Shown piece by piece: positions 32,948 through 44,060 of a stretch of 49,592 bases of DNA (the stretch's first letter is position 1; every line of letters starts with the position of its first letter). Made by a program: the position numbers and the translations under genes. The DNA comes from Gnetum montanum (taxonomy: Eukaryota > Streptophyta > Gnetopsida > Gnetales > Gnetaceae): contig MNCI01007615.1 in assembly GCA_015680685.1 (NCBI GenBank), forward strand, positions 19,554 through 69,145, written 5' to 3'. A model generated the notes under the pieces. That model saw nothing but the letters and a program-made list of their open reading frames with translations. It was not told the origin of the DNA and did not search any database.

Positions 32948-35340
32948 ATGTCTCCTTCTTCTTATAAAAGTGCTTCATCGACTAGGTCCAATACCATGAA
33001 CAATCGAAAGGAGGGTACACATGATGATCCACTAGTGCCCCAACAATTTCACATGCTATACGCTCATCCTGATGAGTATGTACCAAACTTTATATTTATC
33101 CTCCACCAAGATGAATAGCTGCGATGGAGTGATTTAGAGGGTAACATAGTGTTACCTCCCGATTGCTCAATCCCAAGCATGCTTCTTCATGTTCTCACAT
33201 GAATTGGTATGCAGCACTTACAGTCAGAGTATGTTGTGCATGAACAAGACTCAAGAGAGTGTTGAGCCACGGAGGCACAACACTAGAGGAATCTACAATA
33301 GGAGAGACATTACAAATCTATGAAAGGAAAGTGGTCTCAAGATGTCTCGTATGTCCTAAGTGAAAACGACGGTGATGAACCTTTCTTGGGAAGTTTTCCA
33401 CAAAATGATATTCCTCTCTTTGAGTTCGTTGAAGGAGTTGAGTATCAGAATCTTTATTCAACTATTCATAACCCAGGTTCTAGTACCAATGGACACAAAG
33501 GGTTCGGAAAAGGAACATGAACACATGACAATGATAGACATTTAAATCGTAATTACGATCAGGGCTGCAACCACCAAAGACAAGGTGACAAGTGCCATCA
33601 TGATGCTAGTCCTTCTTCCTTTTCACCTACATCATCTTCTTCTCGTTCTCCTTCAGGATCTAAATGTAGTCGCAAAGGGAAAGACCATGAGGACAATGGT
33701 AAGTGAAATAGAAATCATCGACAAAACAGTAGAGAAAGGGGGTAAGGGCATTCCAGAGAGACACATCACAAAAGAAGGGAGAGTAGGAACACTATAGGCA
33801 TCATAGACACCATAGACAACATGATCACGATGAACCCCTACTTTCCACCCGAAGTATGTTAAACATAATAGAGGCTATTAGGATCCCAAAAAGGCACCAG
33901 AAAGATAGTAGGATCAAAAGAATAGACATGAATAACATTCCATGATTTGAAGGAGGATACAATGCTAATCTTCAAAATCATTTACAAGCATTCCATGATG
34001 CATGTGCCTTGCAAAATATAGAAAATGAGTGGCAAAAGCGAAAGTTGTTTTCATAGACATTGATCAAGGAAGCAAAAAGCTGGTACTCGTCCTTAGAATC
34101 AGAATCCATTTATCGATGGAGTACCATGTTGGAGCTATTTAATGATAAGTATCAAATGTACTCCCAAGTGTCCAACCTGCATAAGCAAATCCAAGGATGG
34201 AAACAAGGAGGACACGAACCCTTGGATGCTGCAATGGACCGATATTATTCATTATTACATCATTGCCCTAGCCATGGTTACTCACAAAAGGAATAACTAC
34301 ACCATCTCGTAGATGGGCTTAGGTATGAAACATGAAGAACCCTTGGGACTTATGTCCAAGGAAGGCTATCTAAGCTCAGAGCCCATCAAATACAAAGATT
34401 TTTGGAGCAAGTTGCTAAGGAGGAAGGTAAGTTGAGGAAAAGAGAAAGTGTGAAGGAGCACAACAAAGATCCTTCCCTCCAGAAGAAGGAAATTAGATTT
34501 TTCCAAGATGAAGAAGAGTCACCACTTGAAGAGATGGTGAGTAGAAAGACTTTGCCTATTCAAAAATTTGCATCAGAAGTATAAAAAAAGGTGGATCAAA
34601 TGTGGAACTCCTTAGATGAAAAATTTCAAATTGTTCTAAAAATAGTAAAAGATTCTAGAGAACAAAGTAGTGACCGAGAGAGAAGGAAAAAGAAAGAAGC
34701 TGAGTATGCACGTAACAAGGGTAAGGGCAAGGTTACCATCATTGAAGAGTTTGTGGATTTAGACACAGACAATGATGGTGGATGTAAAATTTGCCAATAT
34801 GACCATCCTAAGGGATGTTGCCTAGTGGTGTCACATCTATAAGAGTATGAGATGTATGCACTAAACCCACGATTAAATAGATGGCAAACACCCAAAAGGT
34901 TACCTTATCCTCAAGCTAACCTAAGGTAGTTTCACCAACCCTTGACATATTCTCTAAGTGGAGCTCCACCACAATCGAATGAATAGTATCAATGGTGGCA
35001 ACACCCAGAATCATGAGGAATGCCACCACCACATCAACAGTACCTTTACCATCAACCCAACCCATATGGGTACTATGTTCAGCAGCTGATCTCTCCACGT
35101 GACTCTACTAGTCATGTTGCTCTTCAGCCTCACTACCAGACCCCTGAGTACTATAGAACTTCTTTTTCTCTAGGTGATGTTCCACATACATACTATATTT
35201 CTCATCTATTTTCATCTCTTCCACCCTCAACTTCATTATCACCTGCTCCAACTATGTAGGGCGAGCTTCTTGCCCAGCTGCAACAACGTAACGCTACAAG
35301 GGCTATCGATCTTCAACCTACTGTTGGTTCGGACAACTGA
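32948..35340 (+). pseudogene. gag: gag of element 4, decayed
   Basis: The ATG at 32948 starts MSPSSYKSASSTRS. GNIVLPPD near 33145 matches element 1. The capsid core lies at 33930-34300 (EGGYN, then the RWSTMLELFNDKYQ helix), followed by a charged stretch (34400-34780) and the zinc knuckle CKICQYDHPKGCC near 34785-34825. The Tyr/Gln/Pro-rich tail (35020-35330) contains YGYYVQQLIS and GELLAQL. Stops and frameshifts separate the pieces. It is the best guide to the gag layout of the family in this window. Confidence 0.8.
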
Positions 35341-35471
35341 TCAAAGAAGAGACCTTTCTGTAGAACCAATAGTCCAACTAAGCCCTTACAACCACAAGCA
35401 GCTCATTATCCAAATGCCTCATCATTGTTTGAATCTTTGGAGCTTTCTTTGAACTAAAAATCACACTCAAC

Positions 35472-36295
35472 NNNNNNNNNNNNNNNNNNNNNNNNNNNNN
35501 NNNNNNNNNNNNNNNNNNNNNNNNNNNNNNNNNNNNNNNNNNNNNNNNNNNNNNNNNNNNNNNNNNNNNNNNNNNNNNNNNNNNNNNNNNNNNNNNNNNN
35601 NNNNNNNNNNNNNNNNNNNNNNNNNNNNNNNNNNNNNNNNNNNNNNNNNNNNNNNNNNNNNNNNNNNNNNNNNNNNNNNNNNNNNNNNNNNNNNNNNNNN
35701 NNNNNNNNNNNNNNNNNNNNNNNNNNNNNNNNNNNNNNNNNNNNNNNNNNNNNNNNNNNNNNNNNNNNNNNNNNNNNNNNNNNNNNNNNNNNNNNNNNNN
35801 NNNNNNNNNNNNNNNNNNNNNNNNNNNNNNNNNNNNNNNNNNNNNNNNNNNNNNNNNNNNNNNNNNNNNNNNNNNNNNNNNNNNNNNNNNNNNNNNNNNN
35901 NNNNNNNNNNNNNNNNNNNNNNNNNNNNNNNNNNNNNNNNNNNNNNNNNNNNNNNNNNNNNNNNNNNNNNNNNNNNNNNNNNNNNNNNNNNNNNNNNNNN
36001 NNNNNNNNNNNNNNNNNNNNNNNNNNNNNNNNNNNNNNNNNNNNNNNNNNNNNNNNNNNNNNNNNNNNNNNNNNNNNNNNNNNNNNNNNNNNNNNNNNNN
36101 NNNNNNNNNNNNNNNNNNNNNNNNNNNNNNNNNNNNNNNNNNNNNNNNNNNNNNNNNNNNNNNNNNNNNNNNNNNNNNNNNNNNNNNNNNNNNNNNNNNN
36201 NNNNNNNNNNNNNNNNNNNNNNNNNNNNNNNNNNNNNNNNNNNNNNNNNNNNNNNNNNNNNNNNNNNNNNNNNNNNNNNNNNNNNNNNNNNNNNN
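35472..36295. other. Assembly gap of 824 N
   Basis: Sequence is unknown. By comparison with element 5 it should hold the protease and the protease-RT linker of element 4. Open frames that run through it are not real. Confidence 1.
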
Positions 36296-38870
36296 CTGAA
36301 CCCAAAGCTTAAGCAAGTAGTTAAGGAAGAAATTGAACAACTTCTAAAGGTCAAGTTCATCTACCCCATTGCTAACAGTGAATGGCTTAGTCCATTAGTC
36401 ATTGTGCCTAAAAAAGATGGTAAATGGAGGGTGTGTATAGACTTTAGGCTATTGAACATGACAACATTTAAAGATCATTTCCCATTACCATTCATTGACC
36501 AAGTCTTGGATACCATTGTAGGGCATTATTACTATAGCTTTCTAGATGGTTACAATGGGTACAATAAAATCCAAATAGCACTAGAAGACCAAGCTAAAAC
36601 TACATTCACGAATCCTTGAGGGACATTTGCATATAGGAAGATGTCGTTTGGCTTGTGCAATGCTCCAGCAACATTTCAACATTTGGTTCTTAGTATCTTT
36701 CAGTAGCAAATAGGAAATCGTGTGGAGGTTTTTATGGATGATTTCTCCACCTATGGAGTGAACTTTGAACAAGCATTGGACCGATTAGAGCAAATACTAA
36801 AACAATGTGTTGAAACCAACCTAAAGCTCAATTAGTAGAAAAGCCACTTAATGGTCTAAGAGGGCATTGTATTAGGGCATAAAATTTCACAAACAGGGAT
36901 ATAGGTAGATCTTGAAAAAATTAAAGTTATCCAAGGAATCACTCATCAACTTGAAATTGTAAAAGATGTCCAATCATTCCTTAGACATACTAGATATTAT
37001 AGATGCTTCATTAAGAACTTTTTGAAGATTGCAAAATGATTGGTAGAATTAATGAAAAAGGATGTATCTTTTGAATGGATCAGGGAATGTGAGTTAGCCT
37101 TTTAAACCTTGAAGTAGAAGATCATAGAAACACCCATCCTACAAGCTCTTGACTAGTCTAGACCATTCCATATAATGACTGATGTGTTCAATTTTGCTTG
37201 AGGAGTCGTACTTACATAGTTAGATGAGCACAAACGTCCCTACTACATTCACTGTGCAAGTCGAAGTATTGTTGGTTCACAACTCAACTATACCAATTAA
37301 TGGCCATTATGTTTGCACTAGAGAAATTTAGGCACTATGTATTAGGCTATAAGGTATTTGTACACATAGATCATAGTGCGACTCGGTTCCTTCTGAATAA
37401 ACCAATGGTGAGCCCTTGCATCATACAATGGCTTGTGATCTTGCAAGAGTTAGATCTCATGATAGTGGATCATAAGGGCACCGAGAATGTTGTTGTCAAT
37501 CATTTATCTTAGTTGCGATGGGACAACAAAGAGGATGAATACCCAATTTCTGATTGTTTCCCTGATGAACTCCTCTTTGTAGCTGTAATAAACAATCAAT
37601 CACCCATAAATACAAATTGGTATAATAGCATTCTTACTTATCTTCTCACACAAGAAACACCACAAGGGCTGGACGTTAAAAAAAATAACAATTTCTCCAC
37701 CGAGTCAAACATTTCATGGAAATCAATGGACACCTTTACAAGGTGTGTTCCGATGGCTTAGTTTGATGGTGTTTTCTCGATGTAGATCAATTTTGAGTTC
37801 TCCAAGACACTCATGAGGGCCCTTGTGGGGGTCATTACACTGGGAGATGAACAACCATTAAAGTCTTGCTCACAGGATATTATTGGCCTACATTATTTCA
37901 GGATGCCCATCATTTTGTCCAATCTTGTGAGCGCTGCCAACACGATGGGGGAATGCCTACTAGAATGGAGGGTCCACAATAATGGATTGAACCCTTAGAA
38001 CCCTTCAACATATGAGGTATTGATTTTATGGGGCCTATTACATTGATGTCCAATGGAAAAGCATGCCTTGTTGTTGCTATTGACTATTTCAAAAAATGGG
38101 TAGAAGCAGCCACCATCACTGACTGTACATCATCTACCACTACACGATTCGTTCATCAAAAAATTGTAAATAGGTTTGGCGTGCCTTGTGCACTTATTTC
38201 TAATAATGGTACACATTTTATAGGTATGACTTTTTCAGAAGTTGATGCAACGCTTAGGAGTTAAGCATAAACTAACTACACCATATCATCCTTAAGCGAA
38301 TGGTCAAGTCGAAGTCACCAATAGGGAAATCACAAAATTTTTGACACGAACCATTAGCAAATATAGGTGAGACTGGAGCACCAAACTGAATGATGCTCTT
38401 TGGAACTACCGCTCGACATGGAAACTCCCTATAGGCTACTCTCCCTATGAGTTAGTATACAGTAAAATTCCAACACTTCCTATCCAAGCTAAGCTTCGTA
38501 TACTATCTACAACATGTGACCTTAACCTTGATCTTAGTCTAGCATAGAGAGAATAGTTAATGAATCTTAACTCGCTAGATGAAAACTGATTAGCCATCCT
38601 ATCATCCAATGAACTGCACAAGGCCTTCAACAGACAACGTCATGACCTAAGAATTAGAAAAGTCAAATACCAACCAGGAGATAGGGTTCTTTATTGGAAT
38701 CTTTCACATGTGCCACAACGAACTAAATTTCAAATGTTGTGGGAAGGACCTTATATCATTCATGAAAATTTTCCTTCAGGGGCCATGATGATCTATAAAT
38801 TTGGAAGCTTGGATAAGAAATTATTGGTCAACATCTAGCAAACCAAACCTTTTCATGAGCCTAAAATGGC
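36296..38870 (+). pseudogene. pol: pol of element 4: RT, RNase H, integrase (broken)
   Basis: RT: PKKDGKWRVCIDFR near 36407, DHFPLPFIDQVLD, FGLCNAPATFQ near 36650, and the active-site motif VFMDDFSTYG near 36730, which is typical of Athila-like elements. RNase H: FALEKFRHYVLGYKVFV near 37306-37360 and NVVVNHLS to 37512. Integrase: zinc-binding remnant with CERC near 37930; core GIDFMGP near 38020; SNNGTHF near 38200, where Asp-Asn-Gly is usual; then a C-terminal part to about 38870 (FHEPKM). No chromodomain was recognised. At least twenty stops interrupt the frame. Confidence 0.9.
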
Positions 38871-40740
38871 CAGTACTAACACTACCTTTGTTGATGAATA
38901 ACCCTGCTCATTATTTCGAATCTCCTCCTTCTCACTCAATTGTGGGGGAGATGGCCACCAATGCTAGTCATTCTAAGCCCTCAGTTTCTTTTATCTTTTT
39001 TTTTACACATTTTTCATCTTGTTTTTTTTACACCATCATTAACGTTTTTACTATTTATTTCTTTATTACATTTTATTTATTTATTCTCACTCATCACATA
39101 ATAAGAGCTCATGATGGTGGGTTGTACCATAATGGTGTTGATTGCTACTATTTGGTTTTTACCTTTAACTTTCAATGTTAATGCTAAGATATGGTTTCTT
39201 TTGATAAAATAGGCAATGAGTCCATGTTGTCCATTCATCCATTTAACTCTATGGTCTTCCTTTGTTTTGGAACTGTACTGTCCCTTTTTCTAATCAAACA
39301 TATTAATGAATTTGTGGCTCGGTATTCTTCAAACCAAAGAAATATTTAAATGGATTGAAAAGGATGTGACTTCAGGGGGATTCAATGCATTTGTGCTAGC
39401 TATTTTCTTAGATACTTGGATGCTTTTTTTCATAGGTTTTCTACCCTTCCATTGTTGACTAATATCAGGAAGTTGAGCAAATGAAATAAGTCTTTACATG
39501 GTGTAGTTCCCACATTAAAAAATACTAGTGGGAATTCAAAGCATACCCCTTAGACATAATAAAGGAGCATGGGCTACAAGCACTGGTTATGGAACTAGAA
39601 AGACATGTTACCCATGCTAGAAGATTCCCTCTAACTAAGGCCCTTTCTCACTTCCTGCTTCTCTATTCTTCTCTTTTTGGATTGGTAGTTGCTCTGTGAA
39701 TGCATTCTTGTTACTTCAGGAGGATGGGTTGGTCAAGTGTGTTGATGTGAGGTCACTGGATGTGGTTAGTTTTAATCTAGATTTGGACTGAATATTATTA
39801 AGTCACCTTAACCACATAATACACAAGGGACTTTACATAACCTTAATTTTTGGATTCCATTTCATTCTCTCTTCTCTTTCCATATTGCTTCCCGTATTCT
39901 ACCTCATTGTTAATTTTATGATTAGTGTATATCTTGGTTGANGGTTTGTCAAGGCATAAAGGGCATGAGCCTACTTTGGGGAGGACCCACTAGAATTCCT
40001 TTTTGGTGTAATTGTTAAGTTTTTTTCCCTTGAACATTTTTTGTAATCAACTATTTCTCCTTTCAATCCATTCATGACATTTATTTTCTATTTATTAGCT
40101 TCACCGTTGTTATTCCTCTTACCTTCCTTTTTCTTTTGTTTTCCATCCTATTGATACCAGAGGTTTGCTCTTAGTCATGGGGGCTTGTCACAAATTTTTT
40201 CATTCCATTACTTATCTCACCCCTACACCTTGGGTAGTTATCACTTACAAACCTCTAACCCAATATCTGCCAATACCCACAACCAGCCAATGTGCTTCAT
40301 ATTGAGGCAAGGTATGAATTGCATTATATCTTATCTATCCTTGCTAATTCATAACTATGTTGTGTGTGCAAATGGAGATCACATGAATAATGGATTGGGA
40401 TAGGAGGGAGCACTCAGGATGGATTGGAGCTGGAGCATTGATGCAGGGAACATGCTTAGTCATGTGGTCATGGACGAACAATGGTGTGCACATTTTTGAC
40501 AATCAGTAGCAACACACCTCATTTTCTTTTCTCTCTCTCTTCAAGCTGTCAAATGAGAGTCTAGATGTCATCTATGTACAGTGTTCACCAAAATGGTTAT
40601 GAACACCAATGCTATAATATAGTTATCGGTCCATTTATCGGGCACTTTGAGTTTGTCATTTCATGTCACTGTTAGTGTTGTTCAGTCAATAATTCCATAC
40701 CTCCACAATATTTTGTAAGGAACTCGAGGATGAGTTTTTA
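38871..40740 (+). other. Non-coding 3' internal region of element 4
   Basis: No 3' ORF is visible here, unlike in elements 3 and 5. Conserved boxes are gtgggggagatggcc near 38940, the block at 39495-39660 (catggtgtagttccca, ggctacaagcactgg, gacatgttacccatg), and tggggaggacccact near 39977-39991. A single N is at 39942. The last 100 bases resemble the pre-PPT sequence of elements 2 and 5. Confidence 0.65.
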
Positions 40741-40744
40741 TTTA

Positions 40745-40756
40745 TTCATGAGGGTA
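40745..40756 (+). other. Degenerate polypurine tract of element 4
   Basis: tcatgagggtat aligns with gttgtgggggta of element 2; two G have become A. It stands directly before the 3' LTR. Confidence 0.6.
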
Positions 40757-41420
40757 TAATGAGTCACCAAATAAGTGACCTGATATTGGACCCTTGATAT
40801 CGGACCCTCGATATCGGATACACGATATTGGATGGGCCAAGTGATATTGGACACATGATGTCGGAACCTGTCTTATTGGCTATAAATAAGAGACAGGGGC
40901 ACTTGGTTTGGAGGTATTTTTTTGGTCCCTTAGTTGAAATCTTGTAGTTTTTCTATTCTAGAGGTAGAATTAATTTTGAGTTCCCATAGTAGAAGTCATA
41001 GAGTGAGAAACCTGAGCACACCTTGTGTTCAGAAATAAAGATGAACTTTGTGAGAAACCTTGCAACATTCAAAATAGCTTAATTATTGCATTTAATGTTG
41101 TTTACTATTCTTTGATGCTTTTAGTAGTTAATTGATGTTATTTTCATAAAATTATTAATTATCAATTATCAATGAATTAGCACACTCAGCACAACCACTT
41201 TGAGCATATGTGGAACACTTGGTAACCCAGTAACAACTAGCGTTTGGTAATCCTAGTAGTGTTACACTGGTTCAAGATGTGTCTGGAGAGTGGGAACAGA
41301 TGCAGAACTCATCCTTGTTCTGCATAGGCGCATAAGCATTTAATCCTTGAAGTTTGACCTAATTGCACATGAACACTTGTATCTGTATGGTTGGGCATAG
41401 GGATACCTTGTTGCTCATCA
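40757..41420 (+). repeat. 3' LTR of element 4
   Basis: 664 bp, beginning TAATGAG (TG mutated to TA) and ending CTCATCA. It aligns to the 5' LTR but lacks roughly 170 bp after position 41300 (tail of R/U5). TATAAATA lies at 40881-40888. By eye the aligned parts are about 85% identical. Confidence 0.9.
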
Positions 41421-41425
41421 TTCAT
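41421..41425 (+). repeat. Target-site duplication, right copy (element 4)
   Basis: TTCAT, identical to 31955-31959. Confidence 0.85.
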
Positions 41426-41972
41426 CTTTTGTCAATACTAAGTTGAGAAATGTAGGGTTAACAATTTGGACTTTTAATTTAGCAACTTCAGTAGCCAAGC
41501 ATTCATTTAGCTCCTTGGCTATTTCAAGTTTCCCTTTCAAGATAATGTTTTTGCCCCTTGCCTCTAGTAGCTCTAACTAGGTTGCAGTAATACTATCTAG
41601 AAGATTAAAGACATCTAGAAGTAATTACCTGGTTTCCACCAGTCGGTCTAGTAATTCTTCATGCTATGCTACACTTAATTGACCACTTATGGTTCCTATG
41701 GACGTCTGCACATCTTTGAGTGTAGTGACATTTGGTATAGACATCTATGCTTACTGAGCTAGTGCCTCATCTTGGTGGGAATGTTTTGTTGCTACTACTA
41801 ATTCTAAAATTTGACGAATAGATTCCACCTTAGTCTTTTCCCTAAGAGGACCTATGGTGTGGGTTGCAAGGGGTTCTTCTTGGGCTTGTTCTTGGTCCCT
41901 TCATGTTCTTGGCCATTTCTCTCTTTGTTGAGATGATCCTCCTTCCTGTGTGTGTTTGCCTTTCGGTGCCAT
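41421..41972 (-). pseudogene. 3' ORF of element 5, N-terminal part
   Basis: The ATG at 41972 (minus) starts MAPKGKHTQEGGSSQQREKW. After a basic, Gln-rich head the frame passes through TKVESIRQILELVVATK near 41830 and KGKLEIAKELNECLATEVAK near 41540-41480, then runs into the TTCAT insertion site of element 4. The tail continues at 31959. About six stops interrupt it. The Leu/Glu/Lys/Ala-rich composition suggests a coiled coil. The position, after pol and before the 3' LTR, is that of the env-like ORF of Athila elements, but no signal peptide or transmembrane segment is seen. Confidence 0.55.
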
Positions 41973-42470
41973 CTACGGTTACAACACATCCATGGATTAG
42001 TAGATATAACGTGTAACTTTGAATATTTGAGTACTTTATCTTATTAGTTAGTTACACTTGGCTAAGGTAAGATCATGGAAAATTGATTATTTTATTAAAT
42101 AATTTTCATTATAAGTATTACTAGAGCTCATTGGAAGAGTTTAAATTCTATAATTTGGTGTTTAAATGTTGATTTCTTAGTTAAACCTTTGTGGGAGTTA
42201 GAAAAATGACAACAAATTTTCTATCAAAAATAGCATATTTGTGGCCCCTCACGACTAAGAGCTTACCTTTGGTAGCTACAAGGTAAAAGAACGGAGTGAT
42301 TTTAATAAATGGTTAGGAAGTTATAGGCTTTGGAAGGTTCTGGGCTCTAAAAATTTGAAAAATTTCCTTGGCATTTGTGAGCACATGTGAAAATTTCAAA
42401 AGGGAGTAGTGCATATTTATACTATTTGTACGCTATGTCAATGGAGTCGTATATACAAGGCCTTGTATAT
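41973..42470 (-). promoter_or_regulatory. Promoter-like leader of the 3' ORF of element 5
   Basis: Reading the minus strand: a perfect 20-bp palindrome ATATACAAGGCCTTGTATAT (42470-42451), a ctccattgacatagc motif (42446-42432) like the repeated motif in this element's U3, and TATAAATA (42421-42414). A splice-donor-like AAAGGTAAGC follows (GT at 42266), and an acceptor-like CCGTAG ends at 41973, one base before the ATG. This would give a leader exon of about 120 nt and a 294-nt intron. The layout is seen directly; use as promoter and intron is inference. Confidence 0.45.
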
Positions 42471-44060
42471 GCATGGGCTTTGTCGATGGTGCCCTACTTA
42501 TGGGGCCCTACTTACAGGGTCCATAAACAAAATTTTCAAACTTGAATATCTTGAAAAATACTAGGAATTTTTGAATGAATTTGGAGTCCATGGAGTCCCA
42601 GAAAAGCCAAGAATATGATGAAATCATTGAAGAGGTCTTTCAAAGCTTAAAAATTCAAAAATTTGATGGAGAATGTGTGCATTGAATAAAATATGTAAAG
42701 GAGCACATGGTCAGATGTAGAAGATTAGTGTACAAAAGATTTTGATTGCAAGAATGCCTAAGGATAAGGTGCTTAATGAACTTCACCAAGAGATATGCAA
42801 GTGGGTCCTCCCCTTAGTAAACACATGCCTTGTTTGCCCTTACATAACCTCAACCTAAGGAGTTTATGGGTTCCATAGGCAATTAATGGTTGATGGAAGT
42901 TAAGGACCAAAACGCAATAGATTCTACCAAAGAATTCAAGTATGTTAGACAAAGACATCGAATCAAGAACATGGACAACAATAGTGAGATGAGTTATGGG
43001 TAGCATAGATAGATGATGGAGAAGGTGAAATAGAATTTTGAATTGAAATCATAAGAAGTCCCTTGTGGATTTGTGTTTAAATGACCTGAGAAGATTCATC
43101 CTTAGTCCAAAGCAAAACCAACCACTTTTAGTGACTTTGCATCACCAGTCTAAGATTGATCCACCCCCTCAAGACACAAGAGTGTTCCCTTAGAACAACA
43201 ACCATTCCATAAAGAGAAGAAAAGAGAAGCAAGAAGTGAGAGAGAGGGGCTTAGTTAGAGGGAGCCTTCAAGCATGGGTAACATGTCTTTCTAGTCCCAT
43301 AACTAATGCATGTAGCCCATTTATTTCTCTAAGAGATGTGCTTTGAATTTCCATCATGTTTTTTTTATTTTTTATTTTGTTTTATTTTGTTTTTTTTGGA
43401 TGGAAACCACACCATGTAAAGACTTTATTCAACTTCATGTTATTGATCAACATGGAACAATAAGAAGTCTATGAAAACACTAATGCACCTGAGCAAGTAG
43501 AAGAGTACAAAGAGTATTGAGTCCCTTTGAAGTCACACCTTGTGCAACCCTTTGAATCCTTTTCAATTTTGGAAACTACTAAGGTCATAAATTTATTAAA
43601 ATTTTATTTAATGAAAAGGAATCTCAAACTTCCAAAATAAGAAAAACGATAGAGTTTGTGAATGCATGGATGTCATGGACTCATTACCTGTTCCATGAAA
43701 AAGAAACCATGACTTAGCCATTGGTACAAAAATTCAAAAATAGAAATCAGACATTAGAAAACAAAATATTGAGCACAAACCACTATTAGTAACAACTACA
43801 ACACCACTGTGTCCTACTGGCACAAAGCACGTTTATTAACAATAAATTAGAAAATCGTACTAAAATAAAGGAAAATATATAAGAAAGTATAAAACACCAA
43901 AGAAAGATTTAAATGTACTAATGATGTTGTAAAAAAATGGTGTAAAATGGGAAGGATTTTTAAAATCAAAAATGTGTAAAATAAATAATTTGCAAAGATA
44001 ACAATGTGTAAAACAAAAAATAGAAAAACTAAGGAGCCATGTAGTTTATTAGCACCGATG
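42471..44060 (-). other. Non-coding region between pol and the 3' ORF of element 5
   Basis: No gene was recognised. It holds the minus-strand versions of the shared boxes: ccatctcccccatgattg near 44060, the block at 43430-43255 (catgggtaacatgtctt in plus orientation), and gtgggtcctccccttag at 42801-42817. T-rich and A-rich runs lie at 43360-43400. Confidence 0.6.

Larger units (their letters stand above)
31960..41420 (+). mobile_element. Element 4: complete-length Athila/Tat-like gypsy element
   Basis: It is bounded by TTCAT duplications, with LTRs 31960-32811 and 40757-41420, a tRNA-Asp primer site, gag, an 824-base assembly gap where protease should lie, RT, RNase H, integrase, a 1.8-kb non-coding region and a degenerate polypurine tract. 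It is in opposite orientation to its host, element 5. The LTRs differ by many transitions and a deletion, and all genes are broken, so the insertion is old. Confidence 0.9.

Noticed and set aside
35378-36360. Three long minus-strand open frames
   Set aside because: They consist almost entirely of the N run and contain no real sequence information.
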